Assembly: GCA_027924585.1 (NCBI GenBank)
Contig: BSBM01001439.1
Location: 62,001-126,000 of the forward strand
Source of the DNA: Larix kaempferi
Lineage: Eukaryota; Streptophyta; Pinopsida; Pinales; Pinaceae
DNA length: 64,000 nt
Direction: 5' to 3'
The notes beneath the pieces were generated by a model. It did not search any database. It was not told where the DNA came from and was given only the letters and a program-made list of their open reading frames with translations. Within the stretch, counting starts at the first letter, position 1, and every line of letters starts with the position of its first letter. A program made the translations under genes and the position numbers. Below are positions 32,239-43,706 of this stretch, piece after piece.

Positions 32239-35024
32239 GAAAATCCTCTTCCAAGGCTTAAAGTGAGGTTGGGTGAAGTAGGATTTAACCGCCAAAGGAT
32301 AGGAAACTCTCCCAAACATGGATAGGGAGTGAGTGAACCATAGAAAAATGGGTTCTAACACTCTTATGGAACATAATACTCATGACTCTCATGGCGATGA
32401 AGCATGCAGTGACAATTTGAGGTATAACATCCCCAATTCAACTGACTTGGGGACCTCCTTTTTAATTTTTAAATCAAGCCTCTTGATCTAGGCACTACTT
32501 CCTTAGACTCCATTTTTTAAAGTTTAACTAACAATGAATGATGTTGACTAAGATTAACATTTACCGTATGCATGTTTGATTTCCCTCTTTTGTTATGCAA
32601 TCATGAGAGTTTGCTTCAATTGTATTTTCGGAATATGGTATGCCTTGGATATTCATTTTTTTGCTTTTTTCATGTTGCATGTATCGTAGTTTGATGTTGC
32701 TCCTCTTGGATATAATTGGCTTTGACCTATGTGGAATTGTATGTAGCTTTATCTAGGATCACTGAAGTTGTTTTGCATCCCTAGTTGACTCGAAATTATG
32801 TTTTAGGAAAAATCAACCATTTTGCCAAGTGTTGGGTATTAGGTGCTCCAAATACCAATTGCCCATTTACATGGATTTAAATATTTGAATGCTCATGAAT
32901 CATGTCAATGAGATTTTGCATCTTGGAAACGTGTATAATAAATATGTAAGATGAGCTGACAAAATTTATTTCAGTTAAAGCATCATTTTAAACAAGACTC
33001 AAACTTTCATTAAAAATGCCTTCATGCAAATTTTGGTCCTGAACAAAGATGATGTTTTAACCTTTAAAATAGGCTACCTATTGGTTTTCTGGGATTACAA
33101 ACTCAATGCAACTGTCGGAATGCAATTTTGTCACGGAGTAGTCTATTTATTCTACGTTTTCGACTTTACGGTAAGTTTTGATCGGAATCCAGTAATTGCT
33201 TTTTGGTAAAATCCAAATTTCTACATGTTTAAATTGTATTTTTGAGTCCATAAATATATTCAACACCCTCAAATACCCCCATGGCACCCAAATTATGCAA
33301 TTTCATTAGCTAATATATGTGATTCTAAGATTTTTTAAAGATTTCCAATCGGAATATGAACAAAATTAGATGGAAAATATGCTCAGAAAAGATTAAAAAC
33401 GTAGAATATTTAGACTACACCTTTTGTCACTAATCAAAATGAAAATGGAAAGTTGGATTTTCTCACCTATGCACCATGTGGTACTTCATGAATTATGAAT
33501 ACTACTAAATTTACATTTAAATTGGATATGTAACCACTCGTTTGAGTGTCCTATCCATCCTTTATGCCTTGAAAAAAAATAGTTCTTCGATGGAAATTTT
33601 GTATAATAGAGTTATGGTCTTTCAAAGTTCGACAATATCAAAGCCCTTGTGAAAGTCCCAAATCATTTATTTTAGACGAGTCTTTTGACTTAGGTTTCAT
33701 AATGTTAATGAAGTTCTTGACTCTGGATTATTTATTATAAAGTAGAGAGCTTATTCAAAAGTCAAACGTATTTTATGAGGTTGAAATACCTTGCTTTGAC
33801 CGTTCAAATGGCACTTTCTCATTTGCCCCAAATAAGCTTATTGCCCCGTTTCTTGGGGCTTCGTGTTTACCATGTTTGCTTTGCAATTTCGTCGATTGAA
33901 GGGTCTTGAAAACATAAGATTTTACAAGTGTTTTTACCTTCCAAATTTATGCCCCCAAAGTTTTATTATTTAAAATTTTGAATTTATAAGATGCTTCTTT
34001 AAAGTAAAGAAAATGCTCTTTTAAATCATAAGATTGAAAACAACAAGGGATCGAAATTTCGAGCTTGGAAATGATGAAAGAGGATGTGGGCCCACCACCA
34101 TTCAAAAGGAAGACCATTGGTTTTATGTCGATTATCATTATATGTAACCTTCATAAGTCTTTTAAAAGACCTAAAGGGACATGCTCAATTATTTCACAAG
34201 GGGAGCACATCCGAAAAGGGATATTATATTAAATGACAAATTCAATTGAAGTCCTCATTGAGAAAAAACAAATAGAGAATGAAGACCCCACAATTATGTA
34301 AAGCTTGTGATTAAGAAAACAAAAGGAAAGCAGTGATTTCTTGAAAGGAAACTAAAATTTCCACAAGGTAAGAGGATAAATATGAAACAAAAACAATTAT
34401 TGGCAAAGCTCTACACATGAGATGAATGTGGTGGGAAAATGGACTTTGATCTTTAACTTTGTGGTAAAACTACTTTTAATATGAAGATAACTACATATTA
34501 GTAATATGAAGATGTTATTTATGGGCCAAGATGTTTTGAAGAGTTAAATTCTTGTGTTGCATGAGTAAGAGACTAGCATGTTGTTGTATATAGTGTGGGG
34601 TTATTGTAAGAGTATTTTCATTGATTTTCATAGAATATTCTTTTATGTCATTTGTGGCTCTTGCTATCTTTCTCTCCAAAGAGAATGTGTTGTTATGAAT
34701 ATGAAATCATAGTTCATAATTCAATCGAAGATTATTCTCACTTGGTTACAAATTATTTGCTTATCTATTTTCTTAGTAATAAATATTGCTTATTAGAAAT
34801 GTATTTGTCATTCAATTTTATATTTATTTACTTTGTATTTAGCATTAAAACTAGATTTAGATTAACATTAGAATATTTACAGTAGATTATTTAAACCATT
34901 TACATCTTACATCTTGTTTTGCATTAGGGAATTAGTTTCTTTTAATTGGGCAAGAATCCAAATGGGTTCCCTTTTTTAAATGAGTTGAGGTCTAATTGGG
35001 ACTTCTTTTCAAGATGAATCACTA
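32239..35024. other. AT-rich unassigned DNA, probably ancient transposon sequence
   Basis: A motif ATAACATCCCCAATTCAACTGACTTGGGG at 32,424 resembles LTR starts, and a tail near 34,915-35,010 resembles an LTR end, but no matching pair was found. Frames are short (at most 77 codons) and without motifs. Confidence 0.4.
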
Positions 35025-36148
35025 TTGTTGGAAATGGTCATTTGGACTAGTACCCCCCTTATGGTAGGGCTCGTACCTCTTATAGCCAACATAGTCCATC
35101 ATGTGGTGACTACAATTCATGTTGTTGCCCCGCCACTTCCTATGAGGCTAGTACCTCTTATGGTGTCCCTCCACCTCATAACCCTTATTCCCCCTTTCTT
35201 AGTCCTCCACATGGAGAGTTTGTTCCACTTCCCTCTGTGTCATCATCCCATATCAACTAGATAAACCATTCCTCCTAAACTAGTCAATATTTTGCATAAC
35301 AAAATTTATCAAACCAAACCAATCAAAAACCCACCAAACATAAGTAAGGTGAGGAGGGATCATAATCAGAACCAATGAAAAAGAGATGGAAAGTAGTACA
35401 ACCCTAATAACATTTGGGGAAACCACAATCAAGATCCAAACCAACCCCCTCAAGACCAATAGCGACATGGTCGTACCACCTAGTTACAGACCAACCATCC
35501 CTATGCTATTTGGGAGACATATGGCCATTGCACACATCATTCTTCGAAAGTTCCCAAGGTTCAAAACATTTGAGACTTAGGGGATAACCATAATAACAAT
35601 CCCTTGCTTAGAAATATTCAACCTCCCACTAGACAACCCTAACCATCCAAGATTCACAATATTTCCAAATGTTTCCCCCCAACAACATTTAAATGGGCCA
35701 CATTCAAAATGCACCTCCCTCATCTTCCTTTCCAATTTAACACAAGTTAGAGACTCATATTCCTAGTGTATATACATTAACTCCACCATCGTGGGGACTC
35801 ATGCTCTTTCGTCCTTTATTGAAATGGTCCCTTGCATATTCAAGACTCTTCTTTACATGGGAATCACCATGGTTAGGGACACCTTCATCCCTGATATAAC
35901 AACAAGACATTCATACCCATACTCTACATCCTTATGCTCTTTGTGATGGTTTCAATCACTCTTCTCACCATCGTTCCACACTCCTAGATATTTTCTACTT
36001 GAGGCCCCGCTCGCCTCTCCGCAACCTTTATCTCCCTACCTTTAGACTAATCACTCTCACACCATTTGCGGATTTTTTGGTCACTATACCCATGATTGTT
36101 TGAAACCTTTTGGAAATTCACCACTCTCTTGTTTTCATCAAATAGTAA
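35025..36148 (+). mobile_element. relic copy B: decayed Gypsy gag tail, 5' part
   Basis: This aligns with 13,260-14,360 of relic A, including the CCTCCACCTCATAACCC block. A ruined knuckle lies near 35,505 (first Cys lost) and a better one near 36,064-36,110 (TICGFFGHYTHDC). It is truncated at the left relative to copy A. The LARD interrupts it at 36,149. Confidence 0.8.
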
Positions 36149-38826
36149 TGTAATACCCCCATTTTGACCCTTCGGATGTATTGGATTTTAATGTAAATGT
36201 CGTATATATGTGATGTATGATTCCTAGCATGGCGATCAAGGCTAAGGCTGAATGCTTAGCCTTGAAGGGCTCTTATTTTATGATTGTGCTATCCATGTGC
36301 TAGTAAGCCATGGGGAAATTGTAAAAATGATGTAAATGATTATAATGCAAATAAAAATACCAAGGGGATGGCTATGAATGCAACTAAATGAGGGGGATAT
36401 GTGTATCCACTAGGGAGAGGTGAGGGGGTTGGGGGATTGGGCCCTAGGATTCCATATGTCACCTTGAGAACCCACCTTTGACTGTCCTTGAGAACCCACC
36501 TTTGACTGTCCTGGATGTCATTTAATTTTGTGTAAGGAAGTATTGCAGAAAAACTGTTCATGAGGTTAAGGGAGTATGGGAAGCCCTGGAATCCATAAGG
36601 AAGGGTATGGGCTCGGTTTTGAGCTTGTCCCACAAGTCACCCTACCTCATGGGGGACGTTTTCCCTCATCCCGATGGCAAGGGAAAACAAAAAGATGGCT
36701 ATTGAGAGGAGGCTAGGAATTGCAGCGGTGGAAGAACCGGAAATGGTGACTGAGAATGAAGCCACGTTTGGAATTGTCAAGATGGACCGGCATATTTGTG
36801 TGGGGAATGAAATCCAACAGGGGAGTTTTCAGTTTTCATAGAGGACGCAGCCCTGTAGTAAGAAGAAAACCGGAAATCGCGACTTGGAAGGAAGTCATGA
36901 TTTGTTGAACCAAAAACGCCAAGGAAATATGTGTGGACAGAGGAATCCAATGGGGGATCCATAGACACAAACCGTGGGGCAAATCTGAGATGGCTAGATG
37001 CCCATAACTCCATAGGAGAACCCGGATTTGATAACCGAAAACCCGGTCGCAGAAAAGAGCCATTTGGCCGCAATGACGCCCAGAAATTTCATAGGAAACC
37101 CTGATTCGGAATCCTGAAAACCCAGTTACGGGACAGAGCCTTTCGGCTGCAATCCTGAGGAGATCCAAGAGAGGATCGCAGTGGGAGAGAGACCAGGGGG
37201 GTTATACTGTATGGTAGAGCCAGTGAGAGCTCATTCATCCTTGGTTTAGAAGTTGGAACCAGCCATACCTGCCCAGGTCAGCGCTGAGGGAAGGGGCGCC
37301 CGAGGGACTGTGTAGCAGAGAAGGGGACCTTACTTAGGCTGAGAGTGGAGGTGATGGGGGTGCCTGAAATTTATGAATCCAGTGGATATTCCTGTAGATC
37401 TGTGGTTGAGCTCATTAGCTTAGAAACCTCCTACCCCGTCTCCCCACTTGCTTGACACAGCCGGTTGTGTGCTAGATGACCCTAAATGATTGTGAAACCA
37501 TGGATGTGAGTGAGCCTATTATTTCCTCCTTAGTGGATACATACCCCCATCTCGAGGGTGGTCTCCGAGTGCTAAAAGAATACAGGCTAGGCAAAGACCT
37601 ATTGGGTTGGAATGTTGTAGTCCATAGCCAGTTGCTTGGAGATTTCAATGGAAAAGTAAGTGTTCTTTGTGATTCATATCATGTTCATTCTATGTGTTTT
37701 ACTTCTGCAATGATTTAATTATTGATGACTATTATTGATATGTTGAATGCATGATAGATATGTGTGTGGATAATGTTTCATTCAGTTGTGTTTATTTGAG
37801 TATGCATATGCATCCATGTGTTTTTATTTTTATGAATTTGTTCATTGATGAATAGGGATAAGTCTTGTTGAGGCCCAGAATGATTAGAATGTCCAGTTAG
37901 GGATTTGGGGGAGAAATAGACGCCCCCTGCTCTGTTCATGTTCCCTTTGAGGTTTTAGGTTGATGGGAGGAGACATGGCAGAGTGGATCAGAGCTCTTTA
38001 CAAAGTGGTAAAGAGGCATGGATGAAGTTTGGGAAACACTTTGATTGGGAGAATGGAAAAATTAGAGTCCTCGGGTGTGGCAGAGGATCACACCGTTGCA
38101 TAGATCTCACCAAAATATTTCCAATGATACCAAGTTTTCCAAAAATGGACTTGGGATGATAAATTTATCAGCCTAAGAAGTTGGAAGTAACAGGGGTATA
38201 TGGCCGACTTCTGACTTTCTGAACCCGCAGTGCTGATTGTGGATTGTGGAAGTCGGAGGCATGATTTCTCGGCGTGGTGCGTTGGAGTTCTGAATTTTTG
38301 ACTCTCGCATAGCAGATTACAGATTGCGGAATTCAGAGGGGTGATTTATCCGTAGTTGTGCATTTGGGGGTTCTGACTTCCGACTCCCGCATCGCGGATT
38401 GCGGAAGTCGGAAGCGTAAATATTCGAAGTTGTGAATTTGGAGTTCCGACTTCCAACTCCGACATCGCAAATTACGGATTGCGGAAGTCGAAGGTGTAAT
38501 TTTCCCGTAGCTGAGAATTTGGGGTTTCGACTTCCGACTCCCGCATCGCGGATTGCAGATTGCGAAAGTCGGAGGCATATTTCTTTGAAGCTGTGTATTT
38601 GGTGTTTCAAATTTTCGACTCCCGCATTGAGGATTGTGGAAGTCGGAGGTGTAATTCTCAAAACTGTGAATTTAGAGTTCCGAATTCCAACTTGCGGATT
38701 GTGGATTGTGGACTGAAGTTGTTGCAGCTGTGCAAAAGTGCATAGTTTGAAAAAAAACTAATAGGTTGTTTCTAAGGAGCTCCCCCATCACCTCTAAAGG
38801 GCACAACGGGGACCGAGGACGTTACA
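36149..38826 (+). repeat. left LTR of the LARD
   Basis: It is a direct repeat of 43707-46390 with visible substitutions and small gaps. Near its start CAAGGCTAAG and CTTAGCCTTG (36237-36264) form a perfect 10-bp inverted repeat that exists only in this copy, because of a short deletion relative to the other LTR. The last ~600 bp are tandem repeats. Confidence 0.92.
38220..38715. repeat. 73-81 bp tandem repeat inside the left LARD LTR
   Basis: Units anchored on CTCCCGCATCG-type sequence start at 38384, 38457, 38538 and 38619 (spacings 73, 81, 81), with weaker units on both sides. Each carries GACTTCCGACTC followed by GCGGATTGCGGAAGTCGGA, so each unit is itself a partial palindrome built on GACTTCCG / CGGAAGTC. 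Confidence 0.88.
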
Positions 38827-38828
38827 GA

Positions 38829-38841
38829 TGGTATCAAATCC
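38829..38841 (+). promoter_or_regulatory. primer-binding site of the LARD (Met type, diverged)
   Basis: TGGTATCAAATCC lies two bases after the left LTR. It matches the initiator tRNA-Met site TGGTATCAGAGC with two or three changes. Confidence 0.75.
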
Positions 38842-41800
38842 CAAGGTTGCAGAACTAGGGCTGCTTGAGCCAAAGCAAGAGCTTATGGGCTTGTTAGAGC
38901 TACGAAGCGAACAAAGACTGAGAAGGATCGATGACTACGTAGCATTTCATTGGGTGAAGTGCGCAAGAGTTAGTGGAAGATTGGTCCGCAAAATTCCACT
39001 GGAAAAAGGATTGATACCTTTGGAATCCGCCTTGAGTGAGTGAGACCTGAAAGCCAACAGGGACTATCTAATCAACACAGAAAGGTTGATTCGGATCTAG
39101 CTAGACAACTAGCCCTTTACATGACATCAATATTGAACAATTGCAGTGCTGATAAGTGCAGGGAAGTTAAGAAAGGCCAAGTTGGACTTGACCATAATTT
39201 ATTAAAATAATGTGAGCAGCAAAGCATGTGAACCTAGTGCAATGAGAGATATTTCAGTGATCCAGGAAAGCTACATAGGGCTGACAAGATGGTTGCAACT
39301 GAAAATTAGAGAATAATCTCCAAAGGGAAATGTTGATAAAGAAAAAAATTTCTCACCTTACACTAGTTTTGTTTATAGCATAAAAATTGTATGCTTGGAA
39401 AGTAGCAAGTAGGAATGTTATACATAAGTATATGTATTGAATTGCTGCTTGGTGAGAAAATCATAGCTAAGGATTCCTTGTGTGCTGCTAGAGAGGCCAT
39501 GAATTTGGATCAGCTATGATGTGGAAGAGGAATTCCATGCTATGATGAGGGATTGGAAAGGGAGAATCCCTTAACCCCTATCTTGCTCTTGTATTTATAT
39601 TTTATGAGCTTTATATACAAAAAATTATGGCATATGAATGTTGAAAATGCAAGATATTAGATAGATGAAATGTGTATCCATAGTAAACATATTAAGAGAT
39701 AATGCATACTGCATGTAAACTTACGTGTGCTTGCATATGGTATTGCATATTGATAAAAGTAGTGAGATTTTATATATGCAATGAGCCAGTTATGATAATT
39801 ATTGTGGTTGATAATAATTATTGTTGTCGTAATGGTTAAAGGACCAAGATAATAGAAGCATGGCTGAAGATGTTGATGATGATATTGCATATGACTAACA
39901 TCCTTGTGAAGAAGGGTTGGAACACAAATATATGATCAAAAGATCGGTGGAATGACTATGTAGCCTTGGTAAGAGGCCAACTGATCAGGTAACATCAGAT
40001 ATGTTGATGGAAGCCATGCAGGTAATGTTTTCTCTATACTAATTGTATAAATGTTGAGAAAGGATGGGCAAGAATCCCTTTAACCATGTTTTAATCATCA
40101 TACAATGGTATGCATGTAATATTGAATGCATTATGTGAATGACATCCCACAGGGTATGGTGAGTTATGTGGTAGTAAAGGAAATGAGCATTATACCATGT
40201 GACTGTTTAAAATTTTGAATGCATTCATGAGAAATAAGAGCATGCCATGCGTGAGACCATGAAGATGTTGGGTTGCGAAGCCTGCAGTGCTCAACAAGTA
40301 TACCATGAACTCCCTATTGGTGTTAATATGGGGTAAAACCTCTTTGCCAACACGCGGGGAGTGAGTGAACTCCTGATGTTGTGTTCGAGTGAAGAAGGAA
40401 GGCACCCAAATAGTTAACCAAGTGATTGGGGAGAAGGTTGGGTATGGTGTTGAAGCATTGGCTAGGATGTCCAACTTACCATGGCAAGAAACCTATGTAG
40501 GCACAAAAATGTTTTAGATTAATGTTGTAGTGCATTGGGTGCATTGAGTAAATGTATATTGAAAGATTTTATAAATCTTTTGGTTATGCATAAATATGTG
40601 TGAGTACATATGTTAAGATGCATTGTGTGAATGCATTATTGTGGTGTATACTTCATTACAATTTGTTGACAGATGAAATGGCATATGTTTTTAAAATTCT
40701 AAGATCCTTTCATGATATGACATGGGAAAATAATTGCATGAAGAAGGTAGTTGTGTTGATGGGCTACCAAAATGCCCTGTTGAGAGGACATATTTGTATG
40801 AAAGGATATGATTGTGAAATCATGATTATTTAAAGTTTTATTTGATGGCATAGAAAATGTGATTGTATATTGCATTTTATTGTGATAATGATGCATATAA
40901 AATGATTGTATTTCATTGCATTTGAAATATTAACAGCTGATAGTGTTTGAATTATAGTGTGTTATAATTCCAAGATCACTTTAGTGATTGTTGTAAATGT
41001 TGCAATGCAAATATTATATCTGTGGGTACTCACAAATTGTTTGGCTAATTGAAAATTTAGATCATAGGTAGAATTGCCTTGCATATGGAAATGCATGTAA
41101 GTCCATAATAAAGGATGGAATCTACCGTGCGCAAAAGCCAAACATTGTGAGAAGGATCTCATGGATGTGAAATCTGATTTTTGTATGAAATAGATTTGAA
41201 ATTTTTTTATTTAAGTTTATGAGAATGATCTCATGGTTGCAAAATTTAATTGCTGCAGGAAAACATATTTGTAGACTTCAGATTTGAAATTTCGCTAATA
41301 ATTATTAATGATTGTTTGGCTAATCCAGAATTGTTTCAAGAGAACAAGTTGTAGGTGGATGTTCAGGTTATGGCCGCAAGTGTAAAACCATAATGGACAG
41401 AGTGATACCACTTACAAGAGACAAACAATATGAGGATGACCTCATGGTTAAATAAATCAAATTTATGTAGTGAACATAATTGTAAATTCATATTTGAATT
41501 TGATTATTGATGTTATTGATTGATTGGTTTTTTGTGAATTGTGTCAGGAGGACACATTGCAGGAAGACCATGTGTTATGGCCTGCAAGAGATAAACATCA
41601 TGAGAAGGAACTCATGTTTTGGAAATCTACTTTTTGTACGAAACATATTTGAGAACCTCTAATTGAAATTATTATGATAATGCCTCATCGGAATTGCTTG
41701 TTGGTAAACAACACAGGTGAGATGGTGAAGTTATGCCAATAGGGCATATGTTGTTTATGAAACAAAAAGGGATTGGTGTAACAATACCGAGGGACTGTTA

Positions 41801-43693
41801 ACTCAGAGAAGGGAGCCCCATTCCTCGCAAAAGGAAGAGAAAATACATCTGCAAACCGATAAGTATTTTGTAACCCTTGCCGAGAATATGCATGTCTAAT
41901 TATTAGAATTAATATCCAGAGCATGTTTTTATTTTAGACTGCTTGAGTGTGATTATGGCCTACATGGCTCACATCGGAAAGGGGTGCACACCTTTCGGGT
42001 GTTGTGTTGTGTTATGGTTGTCAACATTGATTACACCCTAAGGGAATGGATGCATTCCTAGTGTTTCAATATTAGAGAGTGATTTTTTTAGTTTTTTTAT
42101 GTTACAATTTTATATCATGCCATTTGGTGTTGCATACTAAGTAGCAAAGTGAAGAACGGGTACCATCCCTATGTGTGTGGATGGTTGTTGTATGCTTGAT
42201 AAACCCAGTCGGAGAACTAGCTTAGCATATTGGTTAATGGAATGCCTGATAAACCTAGTCAGCGTACTGGCTTGGCATTGGCTATTTGAATGTTGTGGAC
42301 CATCCTGCATGTTGGCCAAACATTCATTATTGTATCCATAAGTGACCCAAGGATTGTAAAACAAAGAAGAAACATGTGGAATAATGTGAAGACGTCCAAT
42401 ACAGATAAGTATTTGGTTTATCTTGCATCTTCTTACTTATTTAATATGAATGTACGTGTCTATATGATTTGGCTATGATTTTTAAACTCTTGTTTAGAGA
42501 TAAATCCTATGAAAATGAACTTGAAATGTGAATTGACTCAATGTTTGAGTGTAGGTATTACTGGATGCAAGGACCTTGAGGGCATCCTAAGGGTGCATGT
42601 GGACATGTGGTTGTCCTAGAAATATCAGTATGAGTAGCAATGGAAAGTGGTGCTAGTGGACTTGTGTGGGTCCTAGCATCCAAAGGTTTTGTAGGAAACC
42701 ATGTGGAGGGGTCCCCTAGTTGAGAAGCCTTGGACGGACCTTAGACACCAAGTGTCATCACCAAAACAAGGAAAGGTGATTCAAGCATTCACATTTGAAG
42801 TGAAAGAGACCAAGGATAATGGAACCACAGTTGTGGTGGGGCTCTGGATTGGAACAAGATTAAGAGGGGGAAACTCTTACTCTTCTCTTTCCTTTTTGAT
42901 TGATGCATTTTAGAAACAGAAAATTGTTGAATGCATGTCATGGCTAAAAGTTGATTATGTTTATTTTGCTTGAAATAAATTGTGAATGTTGAATTAGTTA
43001 ACTCCCTATGAAAGGATGAATATGAATGAGTTCATTTGTATGTTGGACAAGCATGAAATGTGTGGAAGTCTTGTGGATAAATCATGAGCTTTCAATGTCA
43101 ATAGGAAAAGTAATTGAACGATCTTAATGCTTATGTTATGCTTGGCCTAACAAGATTTGCAATGATGAATTTCACAGGTGAAAATTTAACCAATTAGTTG
43201 CAGCTGTTACAAGACAAGTGTTGCTAGTAAGCAAAGTGTGGACAGCTATGCACATTGACCATGGCAGCAGATCAAAAGCTATTTGATTTGGCTGAAAATT
43301 TTATTCAAACAATTTCCAAGACCCAAGAAAATATTGAGGAAGTTCTCAAGCTATGAAAGAAACCACTGAAATGGTGGAAATGTGGAGGAATTCATTGCCT
43401 CTATAACTTCCCAACAAGGGACAACAAGAAATATAGTAGCCATAAAGTTTCCAGAATTGTGGATCAACTGGAAGGTAAAGAAAAGGAAGGGATTGTTATG
43501 GAGAAATGCCCACATGTGGAGCTGGAAGGTGAAAGCCAGCAGAAGAAGCTTGTAGAAGCCAAAGGAAATGATCCTAAAATATCAATGTAAAAGATGAAAT
43601 GTAGGACAGACCTGCCACATTTTGTGAATTTTGGACATGTGTAAACTGTGTAAGTATTCCTAAGTATTGGAACATTGAGGACGGTGTTATTCT
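38842..43693 (+). other. non-coding interior of the LARD
   Basis: No polyprotein motif was found in any frame. The part 40,950-41,670 holds degenerate direct repeats in which a word like GAGAAGGATCTCATGG recurs at 41146, 41221, 41431 and 41601. Two 50-bp units containing TGATAAACC(C/T)AGTC lie at 42,193-42,290. The word GAGAAGGATCTC is near-palindromic, so the RNA may fold strongly here. Confidence 0.65.
43261..43420 (+). pseudogene. possible short coiled-coil ORF remnant in the LARD
   Basis: ATG 43261 opens MAADQKLFDLAENF and continues as a heptad-like helix for 31 codons to a TGA. After a one-base shift a similar helix continues (KETTEMVEMWRNSL). It resembles the N-terminus of a gag protein and could be the last trace of coding sequence. 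The evidence is weak. Confidence 0.25.
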
Positions 43694-43706
43694 AAAGGGG
43701 GGGGAT
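43694..43706 (+). promoter_or_regulatory. polypurine tract of the LARD
   Basis: AAAGGGGGGGGAT abuts the right LTR. Confidence 0.8.
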
